Shown: positions 30,629-39,608 of the stretch, piece by piece
Numbering within the stretch: position 1 is the first letter of the stretch
Layout of the letters: the number at the start of each line of letters is the position of its first letter
Origin: JBOFMT01 sp051658525
Lineage (GTDB): Bacteria > Bacillota_I > Bacilli_A > Erysipelotrichales > Erysipelotrichaceae
Assembly: GCA_051658525.1 (NCBI GenBank)
Contig: JBOFMT010000102.1
Location: 1-53,210, forward strand
DNA: 53,210 nt
Direction of reading: 5' to 3'
Notes under the pieces: generated by a model
Told to the model about the DNA's origin: nothing
The model's input: only the letters and a program-made list of their open reading frames with translations
Databases searched by the model: none
Translations under genes and position numbers: made by a program

Positions 30629-31966
30629 ATGGGTAAATATTTTGGAACAGATGGTGTAAGAGGTCTTGCAAATGACAAACTTACACTTGATATTGCAATA
30701 AAGATTGGTAAATTCTTAGGAGCTTACTATGGAAAAGAGCGTCATGCGAAAATCTTGATCGGAAAAGACACACGCCTTTCTAGTAGTATGTTTGAAATGG
30801 GTCTAGCAGCGGGAGCTACTGCTGCTGGAGCTAAGGTGTATTTATTGGGTGTATGCCCAACACCTGCCGTTTCTTATTTAATCAACAAAGAAAACTTTGA
30901 CTGTGGAATCATGGTAAGTGCTTCACATAACCCTTACTACGATAATGGAATAAAAGTGTTCAATTCTATCGGTAAAAAGATGGAAGCAAGTGTAGAAGCT
31001 GAAATTGAGGCTTATATCGATGGTGAAACGGATATTGAACTTGCAATCAATGAGAGTATTGGTCAAGTAATTTATTGGAATCAAGGATTGATTCTTTATG
31101 AATCTTGGTTGAAAGAAATCGTACCGTTGGAACTCAAAGGAATGCGTATTGCTCTTGACTTAGCAAATGGTAGTGCAACAAGTTGTGCGGTTGAAGTATT
31201 ATCTGAATTAGGTGCAAACCTTGAAGTTATTCACTCAACACCAAATGGAGTAAACATCAATACCAAATGTGGATCAACGCATCCAGAAGAATTACAAGAA
31301 TTGGTTCGCGCACACGATGATATCGTTTGTGGATTTGCTTTTGATGGGGATGCGGATCGTTTGATCGCAGTTGATTCAAAAGGAAACCTTGTTGATGGGG
31401 ACAAAATTTTATACATCTGTGGTAGTCATATGAAAGCTGCAGGAAACTTAAAAGATGATACTGTAGTTACAACTGTTATGAGTAACTTAGGATTATACAA
31501 AGCATTTGAACGCGCTGGTCTTGCTTTTGAACAAACAGCAGTTGGGGATAAATATGTTTATGAATGTATGGAAACCAATGCCTATGGGTTAGGTGGAGAA
31601 CAGTCTGGACACATTATTTTCAATGATCATGCCAACACAGGTGATGGATTATTGACAGCGATGAAGTTGTTGGAAGTTATGGTTGCAAACAATCAAAACT
31701 TAGAACAATTGTCTGAAGACGTAATTATCTATCCTCAATTGTTGATCAACGTTCCAGTGAATGATAAATCAGCAGCTTTAAGCAATGCTGGTTTATTGGC
31801 TTTGGTAAAAGAAGTGGAACTAGCACTTGGCAATGAAGGTCGTATCTTGGTGCGTCCAAGTGGTACAGAGCCATTGATTCGTGTCATGGTAGAAGCAAAA
31901 ACAGATGAGATTTGTAAACAACACGTACAAATGTGCGTGGATTATATCAAACAAGAGGGGCTATAA
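30629..31966 (+). CDS. glmM: phosphoglucosamine mutase
   Basis: 445 residues, cytoplasmic; converts glucosamine-6-phosphate to glucosamine-1-phosphate for peptidoglycan precursors. GTDGVRG at the N terminus, catalytic Ser99 in VSASHNPYYDNGIK, metal loop DGDADR, GGEQSGH sugar-binding loop, and phosphate-binding RPSGTEPLIRVM near the end. AGGAGGG precedes the ATG. GlmM is also known to bind and inhibit CdaA, which explains the conserved gene order. Confidence 0.95.
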   Translation: MGKYFGTDGVRGLANDKLTLDIAIKIGKFLGAYYGKERHAKILIGKDTRLSSSMFEMGLAAGATAAGAKVYLLGVCPTPAVSYLINKENFDCGIMVSASHNPYYDNGIKVFNSIGKKMEASVEAEIEAYIDGETDIELAINESIGQVIYWNQGLILYESWLKEIVPLELKGMRIALDLANGSATSCAVEVLSELGANLEVIHSTPNGVNINTKCGSTHPEELQELVRAHDDIVCGFAFDGDADRLIAVDSKGNLVDGDKILYICGSHMKAAGNLKDDTVVTTVMSNLGLYKAFERAGLAFEQTAVGDKYVYECMETNAYGLGGEQSGHIIFNDHANTGDGLLTAMKLLEVMVANNQNLEQLSEDVIIYPQLLINVPVNDKSAALSNAGLLALVKEVELALGNEGRILVRPSGTEPLIRVMVEAKTDEICKQHVQMCVDYIKQEGL

Positions 31967-31978
31967 GCCCTCTTTTTG
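31954..31978 (+). terminator. terminator of cdaA-ybbR-glmM
   Basis: AGAGG(G)GCT/AGCCCTCT stem with one bulge, loop ATA, then TTTTT. It overlaps the last codons of glmM. Confidence 0.75.
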
Positions 31979-32147
31979 TTCCTTTAACCTATCGCAAGAT
32001 GTGTAATTATAGGGTTTATCGGTACGTAAAAGGGTAAATATTCGGATAAAATGGGCTAAAATCATGAAAATTGAAGTTCTATGATGTTATCTCCTTTTAT
32101 TATTTTTAAATTATGTTATTATCTAGACAAAGAGGTGAGACCATACT

Positions 32148-32807
32148 ATGAAAAAAGTTATTTGTGTCGTTGAAGACGAAAAAGATTTAAATGAATTGGT
32201 AAAGCGGTATTTAGAAAAAGAAGGGTACGAAGTGCGTTCTTTTCTAACGTACGAGGATGCATCTGCACATATTTCTGCAGATGATGTACATCTATGGATC
32301 TTGGATATTATGTTAGATGATAAAAGTGGGTTCGACTTATTGGAACAAATCCGCTTAAATGGAAGAGAAATTCCAGTCATCTTCATGAGTGCACGTGATA
32401 AAGAATTTGACCGTATCATTGGGCTAGAAAAAGGAAGTGATGACTACATCACAAAACCATTTTCACCAAAAGAATTGGTATTGCGCGTCAACAATATTAT
32501 GAAACGTGCATACCGTAGTGAAAATATGAGAATTCAAATCGATGGATATGAGTTGGATGAAGAACAACGCAAAGTATTCGACGGTGAAACGGAAATTGAT
32601 TTAACAACGAAGGAATTCGATTTATTGATGATGTTTATCAAAAACAAAGGCATTGCCTTCTCTCGTGATAAAATCCTAGAAAATGTGTGGGAAGACAACT
32701 ATTTTGGTAGTGACCGTGTTGTTGATGATACATTACGTCGTTTACGTAAAAAATTGCCAAAACTAAATGTCCATACCATTTACGGTTTCGGTTATCGTTT
32801 GGGATAG
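32148..32807 (+). CDS. OmpR-family response regulator (CssR-like)
   Basis: 219 residues. Receiver domain with acidic pocket VEDE, phosphorylated Asp53 in LDIMLDDKSG, SARD switch and TKPF lysine; winged-helix DNA-binding domain from about residue 125 (YELDEEQRKVF, LTTKEFDLLMMF, VVDDTLRRLRKKL, IYGFGYRLG). Its partner kinase follows. Overall it resembles Bacillus CssR, which answers secretion stress, but no htrA-like target gene is present in the window. Confidence 0.88.
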   Translation: MKKVICVVEDEKDLNELVKRYLEKEGYEVRSFLTYEDASAHISADDVHLWILDIMLDDKSGFDLLEQIRLNGREIPVIFMSARDKEFDRIIGLEKGSDDYITKPFSPKELVLRVNNIMKRAYRSENMRIQIDGYELDEEQRKVFDGETEIDLTTKEFDLLMMFIKNKGIAFSRDKILENVWEDNYFGSDRVVDDTLRRLRKKLPKLNVHTIYGFGYRLG

Positions 32808-32810
32808 GCG

Positions 32811-34130
32811 TTGAAGAAAATAACAACTTGGGTCAAACAGCTGTCGCTTTCGCAACAGTTGTTTGCCCTTATCTTTTTCTTTATTGCCTTTTTTGCATCC
32901 TTTTTCTTTTTGTATCTGTCTGGAAGTATGGAAAAGTTCATTCGAGATCAAATGGTGGGGATCGTCGATCGCAATCAAAACTATGTAGAGTTTTTTTATG
33001 ATAATGGGTACCCTGTTCAAGAATTGTTGAAGAAACAAGATGGTGAGGTAAAACATTATTTCTTTGGTTCTGATTACAGTGTTTATACAGGTTCTGCTTT
33101 ACCAAGTACAGAACTTTATGAAAATATTGTTTCCAATATTTCTACGATGCAATCCGATAGCCAAGTGTTTGTCTATAAGAAGAACAACCATTTGACCTAC
33201 TATAAAGCATTAAAACTAGATGATTCTTTATTGCTTGTAACTTTAATCGATGATCAATCAAGGATTGATTTTAAAAATGGATTGGTGAATTCGATCATCA
33301 ATACCATTGTTCTTGTCGTTGGAGGCTTCTTTATCGTCGTGATGATTTGGATGGGCTATTTGATTCATCCACTCAATCAAATACGAAGTTATATTGAAAA
33401 GATCAAAAATGGGGAAGATGCTGTTTTACGCGTGAATCGTCAAGATGAAATTGGTGAGTTAGCAGTAGCCCTTGTCAATATGCGTGATGAATTAAAGCGT
33501 CAAGAAAAAATCAAAGAGGAAATGATTCATAATATTTCTCATGATTTAAAGACGCCAATTGCAACGATTAAATCTTATGCGGAAAGCATTAAAGATGGGA
33601 TTTATCCTTATGATACACTGGAAAAAAGCGTCGATGTTATCATCGATAATGCATCGCGTTTAGAAAAGAAAGTGCATTCCTTACTGTATTTAAATCGAGT
33701 TGAATTTTTAATCAACAACGAATCCGGCCAGGAAACAACAAAGATGCATGAGTTAATCAAAACGGTGATCTTAAATACCAAAGTAATTCGTCCAGAAATT
33801 GAAATTACAACGCACTTAGAAGAAGTTGAGTTTTCTGGATTAGAAGAACCTTGGCGCGTAAGTGTGGAGAATATTGTAGACAATGCGCTGCGTTATGCCA
33901 AACACAATATTAATATTGAACTACGCGATGGAGAACTAACCATCGAAAATGATGGACCTAGTATTTCAGAAGAGCGATTACGTTCGATGTTTAAGCCTTA
34001 CGAAAAGGGAAGTGATGGTCAGTTTGGTCTTGGCCTTTCGATTGTGAGTCGTGTGGTGAGTGCCAATGGATACCATGTAGAGTGTGGAAATACCAGTGAT
34101 GGTGTGATGTTCCGCATCTATCAAAAATAA
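32811..34130 (+). CDS. membrane sensor histidine kinase (CssS-like), TTG start
   Basis: 439 residues. Two membrane helices (about 16-37 and 161-185) flank a ~120-residue outside sensor region; a HAMP linker follows; dimerisation/phosphoacceptor box HNISHDLKTP (His244); ATPase domain with VENIVDNALRYA (N box) and FGLGLSIVSRVV (G2 box). The stretch SYAESIKDGIYPYDTLEKSVDVI is close to that of CssS. It begins at TTG 32811, three bases after the regulator stop, with only a weak AGG nearby, so translation probably depends on coupling. Confidence 0.85.
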   Translation: MKKITTWVKQLSLSQQLFALIFFFIAFFASFFFLYLSGSMEKFIRDQMVGIVDRNQNYVEFFYDNGYPVQELLKKQDGEVKHYFFGSDYSVYTGSALPSTELYENIVSNISTMQSDSQVFVYKKNNHLTYYKALKLDDSLLLVTLIDDQSRIDFKNGLVNSIINTIVLVVGGFFIVVMIWMGYLIHPLNQIRSYIEKIKNGEDAVLRVNRQDEIGELAVALVNMRDELKRQEKIKEEMIHNISHDLKTPIATIKSYAESIKDGIYPYDTLEKSVDVIIDNASRLEKKVHSLLYLNRVEFLINNESGQETTKMHELIKTVILNTKVIRPEIEITTHLEEVEFSGLEEPWRVSVENIVDNALRYAKHNINIELRDGELTIENDGPSISEERLRSMFKPYEKGSDGQFGLGLSIVSRVVSANGYHVECGNTSDGVMFRIYQK

Positions 34131-34137
34131 CAAATTG

Positions 34138-34165
34138 CGAGAGGGGCTATGAACCTCTCGTTTTT
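34138..34165 (+). terminator. terminator of the CssRS-like operon
   Basis: CGAGAGG/CCTCTCG stem followed by TTTTT. Confidence 0.82.
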
Positions 34166-34230
34166 ATTATGTGCAATCATGGAAATTAAGTGATAAAATA
34201 TGCGAAAAAAGTGTTCAGCGTTCAAATCTC

Positions 34231-34259
34231 TTGACCAAATCATGGCAACAGGATATAAT
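34231..34259 (+). promoter_or_regulatory. promoter of the iron-siderophore transport operon
   Basis: TTGACC (34231-34236), 17-bp spacer, TATAAT (34254-34259). The leader has a GTTATCTAAGGGTAAC partial inverted repeat (34266-34281) that could be a metal-regulator site; it fits neither Fur nor DtxR consensus well. Confidence 0.8.
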
Positions 34260-34299
34260 CCTAATGTTATCTAAGGGTAACTTTATAGAAATCATGACA

Positions 34300-34317
34300 A
34301 TCGTTGCAAACAACGAT
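34300..34317 (+). repeat. leader hairpin before the solute-binding protein gene
   Basis: ATCGTTG/CAACGAT with loop CAAA in the 5' untranslated region, 27 bases before the ATG. No T-run follows. Confidence 0.5.
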
Positions 34318-34344
34318 ACATAGAGGAATTAAAGGGAGAATGAT

Positions 34345-35271
34345 ATGAACATGAAAAAAGGAATCCTAGTTTTAGGATTGATGCTGAGTTTAGTAGGTTG
34401 TGCTTCATCAAATGATACGGGTACAACAAGTGAAACACGAGTTGTTTCAACATTAAAAGGGGATGTGGAAATTCCAACAAACCCACAACGAATTGTAGAT
34501 ATTTCCGGTGCTACAGAAGAACTTGTATTATTGGAAATGAATGTAGTGGGAACTGCAAACATCGATAGTTATATTACGGATCAAGTACCGAGCTATATGG
34601 CGGATGCTTTGGAAGGTGTTAGTATTGTCGGTCACTCGATGATGGATACTATGGATATGGAAGCAATTCTTGCTGCCGAACCAGATTTAATTATTATGAG
34701 TCAACGTCAAGAAAAAATCTATGAACAACTTTCTGCGATTGCCCCAACGGTAATGATGAAAGAATACGATAATAACTGGGAAGAACGTTTTCTAGATGTT
34801 GCTGCTTTGTTTGAAAAAACTGACGTTGCAACTTCTTGGTTAGAAACTTATGCGCAAACAGCAGAAAGCTTAGGTGAAAGTGTTGTTGCTGCTAAAGGGG
34901 AACAAACGTATTTGGTATTATTAGCTAGTACGGGTGGACAATTCTTCGTCTTCAGCGATGCTGGTATCGGAAGTATCATTTATGATGATATGAAACTTGC
35001 AAAACCGGACAATATGCCAGAACAAGATAATATTTCACTTCCAATGATTACGATGGAAGGTTTAACAGAAATCGATGCAGATCACTTGTTTATTATGGCT
35101 GGAGCGAGCGAAAAACAAGAGCTAGAAGCAAGTAGCGTCTTCAACTCTTTGCGTGCTGTAGAAGGCGATGAAGTAACGTATTTGGAATTATCCCCATATT
35201 TTACACAAGGGTATAACCCAATGGGAATCTCTTTGTTATTAGAAGAATTACAAGCAATTATGACAAAATAA
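34345..35271 (+). CDS. iron-siderophore/heme-type ABC transporter binding lipoprotein
   Basis: 308 residues. Signal peptide with lipobox LVGC. The TroA/FepB-like fold shows PQRIVDISGATEELVLLEM, EAILAAEPDLIIMS and a middle helix; the C terminus YNPMGISLLLEELQ is typical of the class III binding proteins. It captures a ferric-siderophore or related chelate outside the cell. The start at 34345 has AGGGAG 7 bases before. A terminator-like hairpin separates it from the permease genes. The exact ligand cannot be read from sequence. Confidence 0.85.
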   Translation: MNMKKGILVLGLMLSLVGCASSNDTGTTSETRVVSTLKGDVEIPTNPQRIVDISGATEELVLLEMNVVGTANIDSYITDQVPSYMADALEGVSIVGHSMMDTMDMEAILAAEPDLIIMSQRQEKIYEQLSAIAPTVMMKEYDNNWEERFLDVAALFEKTDVATSWLETYAQTAESLGESVVAAKGEQTYLVLLASTGGQFFVFSDAGIGSIIYDDMKLAKPDNMPEQDNISLPMITMEGLTEIDADHLFIMAGASEKQELEASSVFNSLRAVEGDEVTYLELSPYFTQGYNPMGISLLLEELQAIMTK

Positions 35272-35276
35272 ATCAC

Positions 35277-35306
35277 ACGTGCAGCTTGCTGCACGTTCGT
35301 TTTTTA
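35277..35306 (+). terminator. terminator-like hairpin after the binding protein gene
   Basis: ACGTGCAGC/GCTGCACGT 9-bp stem; the two-base formal loop means the top pairs open. TCGTTTTTT follows. Probably a partial terminator lowering permease expression. Confidence 0.65.
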
Positions 35307-35316
35307 GGAGGTATTT

Positions 35317-36321
35317 ATGAAGGGAAAACAAAAACATTGGATGCTCTTTTCGCTAGGAATTGGTTTACTAGTGGTGGGCTTACTTTTTTCCATCTCGATT
35401 GGAGCAAAGCAAATTCCATTTGACGAGGTACTACAGTACGTATTTCATCCGGACACGAGTCAACTTTCACTCATTGTATGGGATGTTCGCTTGCCTCGTG
35501 TTTTAGCTGCAGCGCTAGTAGGGGGGGCTTTGGCTGTTGCTGGTAGTATCTTGCAAGGGATAACCCGCAATCCAATTGCGGATCCAAGTATTATGGGAAT
35601 TACACAAGGGGCTACGATGGTAGTTTCTTTTGCGCTTGTTGCATTGCGGTTACAACCTGAGCTTGTGATATCCAACCTTGCACTCACACTGCTCGCTTTT
35701 CTTGGTGCAGCACTCAGTGGTGTTCTCGTTTACCAGATTGGAACGCATAGTCGTCAAAATGCATCAACGACGCGTTTGGTCTTGGCTGGATGCGCTATGG
35801 GTACCTTCTTTTTCTCGATTGCTACAGCGTTAACGATAGCTACCAATCTTTCTCAACAATTGGGGTTTTGGTTGTCTGGTGGTTTGGCTGGTGTTACTTG
35901 GAGCCAAGTTGGTTTATTGAGCTTTTTTGTTGTTGTAGCTTTTGTAGGTAGTCTTTTGATGTCCAAACAATTCAATATTTTACAATTAGGGGAAGAAGTA
36001 GCAATTGGGTTGGGTTTACATACCAACCGCGTTCGCATGATTGCCCTTGTTCTTGTTATCGTATTGAGTGGTGCTAGTGTTGCTGTTGCTGGAAACATTG
36101 TATTTTTAGGACTCATCGTGCCACAATTTGTACGTAGTATCATCGGAGTCGATTTTCATAAAACCTTACCAAGTACCTTTGTTTTTGGAGCAGTACTACT
36201 TGTCTATGGAGATATATTAGCTCGTACGATTAACGCTCCCTTTGAAACACCAGTTGGTGCACTCAGTGCCTTATTAGGAGTGCCGGTCTTTATTTATTGG
36301 ATTCGAAAGGGGCGTGCTTAA
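35317..36321 (+). CDS. FecCD-family permease, first subunit
   Basis: 334 residues, nine to ten membrane helices. RLPRVLAAALVGGALAVAGSILQGITRNPIADPSIMG is the family hallmark (seen here as LPRVLAAALVGGALA and GITRNPIADPSIMG); then GNIVFLGLIVPQFVRSIIG, containing the cytoplasmic ATPase-contact loop, and RTINAPFETPVGALSALLGVP. AGGAGG precedes the ATG. It pairs with the next gene to form the iron-chelate channel. Confidence 0.9.
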   Translation: MKGKQKHWMLFSLGIGLLVVGLLFSISIGAKQIPFDEVLQYVFHPDTSQLSLIVWDVRLPRVLAAALVGGALAVAGSILQGITRNPIADPSIMGITQGATMVVSFALVALRLQPELVISNLALTLLAFLGAALSGVLVYQIGTHSRQNASTTRLVLAGCAMGTFFFSIATALTIATNLSQQLGFWLSGGLAGVTWSQVGLLSFFVVVAFVGSLLMSKQFNILQLGEEVAIGLGLHTNRVRMIALVLVIVLSGASVAVAGNIVFLGLIVPQFVRSIIGVDFHKTLPSTFVFGAVLLVYGDILARTINAPFETPVGALSALLGVPVFIYWIRKGRA

Positions 36322-36322
36322 T

Positions 36323-37327
36323 ATGTGGAAAAAACATTGGAAATTAGTTTTGGTTGGGTTCACCATCCTCTTGCTTGTTTGTGTTCTTGCAAGTTTACAT
36401 ACAGGAAGTAATTCCTTAACCACACAACAAATTATTCAAACCTTATTCGGACAAGGAAGCAATGCGCAAACGATTACCATCTTTCAGCTACGCTTACCTC
36501 GTATTGCTTTAGCGCTGTTGGTTGGTGGTGCCTTAGCACTTGCGGGTAGTGTCCTACAGTCGGTAACGCGTAATGACTTAGCGGATACCGGTATTTTGGG
36601 AATCAATGCGGGTGCTGTGTTTTTTGTTGTTGTATTTTTAACCATAGCCAATGGTAATGTTTATGCTGGAATCTCGACAACGAGCATTTGGGCGATGCCG
36701 GTGGTTGCTTTGATTGGAGCTGTACTATCCGGAGTTGCTGTTTATGCTTTATCCTGGAAACGTGGTCTCAATATTCAACGCTTTCTTTTGATTGGACTTG
36801 GAATGAACATTGGTTTGAGTGCGGTAACGACGATCTACCAATTGCGCTTTTCTACTCAAGAATTCAATCGGGTGATGGCTTGGAGTATGGGAAGTATTTG
36901 GGGTACGAATTGGACCTATGTATGGGCGATATTACCACTCTTACTACTAGCGGGTGGTTATGTATATTTCCACAATCGCACCTTGGATGTACTATCGCTT
37001 GGAGATGATGTAGCAACTGGTTTGGGTGTTGGTGTTGAAACACAACGCCGTAAATTGTTGTTTGCTGCCATGGTATTAGCTGGTGTAGCAACGAGCGTTG
37101 CTGGTAACATCGCCTTTTTGGGATTGTTATCCCCACATATCGCAAAAAAGCTAGTAGGAAGTCAACATAAGCGTGTCTTACCAATTGCGATGTTAGTTGG
37201 AATGGTGTTATTGGTTGCTAGTGATATGGTAGCAAGAACCATCATTGCCCCAATGGAACTACCAGTGGGTATCATCATATCGTTACTAGGAGTGCCATAT
37301 TTTATCTGGTTACTATTGAAAGGATAA
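36323..37327 (+). CDS. FecCD-family permease, second subunit
   Basis: 334 residues, paralogous to the preceding permease. LPRIALALLVGGALALAGSV and VTRNDLADTGILG are the hallmarks (the usual NPLADP is NDLADT here); GNIAFLGLLSPHIAKKLVG and RTIIAPMELPVGIIISLLGVP follow. It starts one base after the previous stop at ATG 36323; a GTG at 36314 inside the previous gene is less likely because it lies only two bases from GGGG. Confidence 0.9.
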   Translation: MWKKHWKLVLVGFTILLLVCVLASLHTGSNSLTTQQIIQTLFGQGSNAQTITIFQLRLPRIALALLVGGALALAGSVLQSVTRNDLADTGILGINAGAVFFVVVFLTIANGNVYAGISTTSIWAMPVVALIGAVLSGVAVYALSWKRGLNIQRFLLIGLGMNIGLSAVTTIYQLRFSTQEFNRVMAWSMGSIWGTNWTYVWAILPLLLLAGGYVYFHNRTLDVLSLGDDVATGLGVGVETQRRKLLFAAMVLAGVATSVAGNIAFLGLLSPHIAKKLVGSQHKRVLPIAMLVGMVLLVASDMVARTIIAPMELPVGIIISLLGVPYFIWLLLKG

Positions 37328-37333
37328 AGAACT

Positions 37334-38119
37334 ATGAATGCTATAGAAGTAAAAAACTTAGCGGTAGGTTATGACGATCGCTTAATTATTGAAGGATTGA
37401 ATGTGTCCATTCCCAAAGGAAAAATCACTGCTATTATTGGAGCCAATGGGTGTGGAAAATCCACCTTGTTGAAAACTATCGCTCAAATCTTGACACCAAG
37501 CGCAGGAGTGATGGTAATAGATGGGATTGAAATCCAGAAACACAATCGCAAAGCGATTGCGAAAAAAATGGCGGTGTTACCACAAAGCCCACAAGCACCT
37601 ACGGGGATGAGTGTGGAAGAATTGGTATCCTACGGTCGTTTTCCTCATCAAATTGGATTACAAAAGACGAGTCAAGAAGATCTAGATATTGTTAAATGGG
37701 CGATCGATGTTACTGGACTTGGTGAATTTGCAACACGAGATCTACATGCTTTATCCGGTGGTCAACGACAACGGGCTTGGATTGCCATGGCTTTGGCACA
37801 AAAAAGTGAAGTGATGTTGTTGGATGAACCGACAACCTATTTAGACTTATCGCATCAACTAGATATTCTGCAACTGCTTGCAGAACTCAATAAAACGCAA
37901 GGGCGTACTATTGTTATGGTCATCCATGAGTTGAATAATGCTGCTCGCTTTGCAGACCATATGATTGGGATGAAGGATGGAGCGATAGTATGTGAAGGAG
38001 ATGCATTTAGTGTTATGACCTCACAACATTTAGAAACCATTTTTGGCATTGATGCTGAAGTACTACTAGATCCTCGTCACAATCGACCGGTATGTGTAAC
38101 GTATGACAATGCAAAATAA
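37334..38119 (+). CDS. iron-chelate ABC transporter ATPase (FecE/FepC-like)
   Basis: 261 residues: Walker A GANGCGKST, Q-loop VLPQSPQAP, signature LSGGQRQRAWIAMALA, Walker B MLLDEPTTYLD, H-loop VIHELNNA. GMSVEELVSYGRFPHQ is the typical class III importer segment. AAAGGA precedes the ATG. It overlaps the MATE gene by 17 bp. Completes the transporter with the lipoprotein and two permeases. Confidence 0.92.
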   Translation: MNAIEVKNLAVGYDDRLIIEGLNVSIPKGKITAIIGANGCGKSTLLKTIAQILTPSAGVMVIDGIEIQKHNRKAIAKKMAVLPQSPQAPTGMSVEELVSYGRFPHQIGLQKTSQEDLDIVKWAIDVTGLGEFATRDLHALSGGQRQRAWIAMALAQKSEVMLLDEPTTYLDLSHQLDILQLLAELNKTQGRTIVMVIHELNNAARFADHMIGMKDGAIVCEGDAFSVMTSQHLETIFGIDAEVLLDPRHNRPVCVTYDNAK

Positions 38120-39467
38120 TTCCATGTTGGAAACAAAGATTCCTCGACTTGTAGCTCGTTTTGCGATTCCGGCCATTTTAGCGATGGTCGTTACCTCAAC
38201 CTATAATATTGCTGATCGTGCCTTTATCGGAGCAATACCAGAAATTGGTAGCTTAGCAATTGGTGCACTTGGTGTTACGATGCCTTTGTTTACTTTAATC
38301 GTTGGGGTTGCTGTTTGGATTGGAGTTGGTGGTGCTACCAAATTAGCATTATCGCTAGGAGCACAAGATCAACAACGTGCCAAACGGGTACTTACACATA
38401 TGTTTGGTATGGCCCTAGTTGCTGGATTATGTTTAACCATTATTTGCAGCTTATGGTTGGAGCCAATTCTATTGTTCAGTGGTGCTACGAGTGCGACCTT
38501 ACCATATGCGATGCAATATATGCAAATCATAGTAATGGGTAGTATGTTTAATGTCACTGCCTTTGTGATGAATAGTGCCTTGCGTGCAAGTGGAAAACCC
38601 AAGGAAGCAAGCAAGTGGATGGTGATTGGTTGTGTTATCAATCTTATCCTAGATCCTATCTTTATTTTTGTGCTAGGGATGGGGATTTCTGGAGCAGCAC
38701 TTGCTACTGTCTTAACACAAATCATTGTGTGTATTTGTATCGTCAAAGAATTTGGATTCGAGCGTGGTGATTTGTTATCGATTGAACGCGTTATGTTTGA
38801 CTTAAAACTTGCCAAAGAAATTATCGTATTGGGATTGGCACCCTTTGCTTTAGAACTTGCAGCTGTATTTGTATCCATTACTTTAAATACGGCTTTGCTA
38901 CGCATGGGGACACTCTATTCCTTATCGACCCTCACGATTGTCGTTAGCATCCAGCAACTCTTTACCATGCCAATCATTGGGATTGCACAAGGGATTGGAC
39001 CGATTATTTCCTTTCATCATGGAGCAAAATCAAATCAAAGAAATCAAAAGATTCTATTGTTTGCCATTGCAGTATCACTGCTGTTTTTAATTGTTGGAAC
39101 CATTGCAGTATTGTTTGTACCATCCTGGTTTATTGCTATCTTTACGAATGATTCCACCTTATTAGCAGAGAGTATTCCCGTTGTACAGATGGTTGTCATG
39201 ACCTTACCACTCTATGCTATTTCTACGCTTGGTTATGTGTATGTGCAATCAATTGGGAATAGTAAAACAGCACTTGTACTTAGTTTGTTACGCCAATGTA
39301 TTGCATATGTACCAATGCTTGTCATTTTATCAAAGTTTTTTGGTCTTATGGGTGTGTGGATGGCACAACCTGCAGCTGATGTTATTGCTGCTATCATAGT
39401 AGCCTTTATACTCTTCTTGCTCTTTCAAAGACAAGGGAAAAGAAGGGTGGACTATCCTATTTCCTAG
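38103..39467 (+). CDS. MATE-family multidrug/metabolite efflux protein
   Basis: 454 residues, 12 membrane helices in two homologous halves. RLVARFAIPAILAMVVTSTYNIADRAFIGAIPE and GALGVTMPLFTLIVGVAVWIGVGGATKLALSLG belong to the first half; QQLFTMPIIGIAQGIGPIISFHHG to the second. Na+ or H+ driven exporter. Its position as last gene of the iron-chelate operon, overlapping the ATPase gene by 17 bp, suggests export of a chelator or of a toxic ligand; that is inference. The ribosome binding site is poor, so it is probably translationally coupled; a later ATG at 38124 is an alternative start. Confidence 0.85.
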   Translation: MTMQNNSMLETKIPRLVARFAIPAILAMVVTSTYNIADRAFIGAIPEIGSLAIGALGVTMPLFTLIVGVAVWIGVGGATKLALSLGAQDQQRAKRVLTHMFGMALVAGLCLTIICSLWLEPILLFSGATSATLPYAMQYMQIIVMGSMFNVTAFVMNSALRASGKPKEASKWMVIGCVINLILDPIFIFVLGMGISGAALATVLTQIIVCICIVKEFGFERGDLLSIERVMFDLKLAKEIIVLGLAPFALELAAVFVSITLNTALLRMGTLYSLSTLTIVVSIQQLFTMPIIGIAQGIGPIISFHHGAKSNQRNQKILLFAIAVSLLFLIVGTIAVLFVPSWFIAIFTNDSTLLAESIPVVQMVVMTLPLYAISTLGYVYVQSIGNSKTALVLSLLRQCIAYVPMLVILSKFFGLMGVWMAQPAADVIAAIIVAFILFLLFQRQGKRRVDYPIS

Positions 39468-39518
39468 GATTAAAATAAGGCTTTTTTAAAGGCTTTTGTT
39501 AAAATAGTGTTGATTTTG

Positions 39519-39547
39519 ACCGAATGGATTCTTCGTTCGGTTTTTTT
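39519..39547 (+). terminator. terminator of the iron-chelate/MATE operon
   Basis: ACCGAA/TTCGGT stem with an 11-base loop, followed by TTTTTT. Confidence 0.75.
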
Positions 39548-39548
39548 C

Positions 39549-39577
39549 TTGTGTTATCCCTATTTTTGGTTTAAAAT
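39549..39577 (+). promoter_or_regulatory. promoter of the mgtE pair
   Basis: TTGTGT (39549-39554), 17-bp spacer, TAAAAT (39572-39577). The leader to the ATG is only about 25 bases, so there is no room for an M-box magnesium riboswitch. Confidence 0.55.
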
Positions 39578-39608
39578 TGAATAGCATTGGTAAGAAGGAG
39601 GACAGACT

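Noticed and set aside
34262..34290. Fur or DtxR box in the iron-chelate leader
   Set aside because: GTTATCTAAGGGTAAC is only partly symmetric and does not match either consensus well enough to be claimed.
38369..38905. 178-codon minus-strand frame inside the MATE gene
   Set aside because: Shadow of a real membrane protein gene on the other strand, without start signals.
39468..39608. M-box magnesium riboswitch before mgtE
   Set aside because: The promoter lies only about 30 bases before the gene, leaving no room for the 160-base element, and no M-box conserved blocks are visible.
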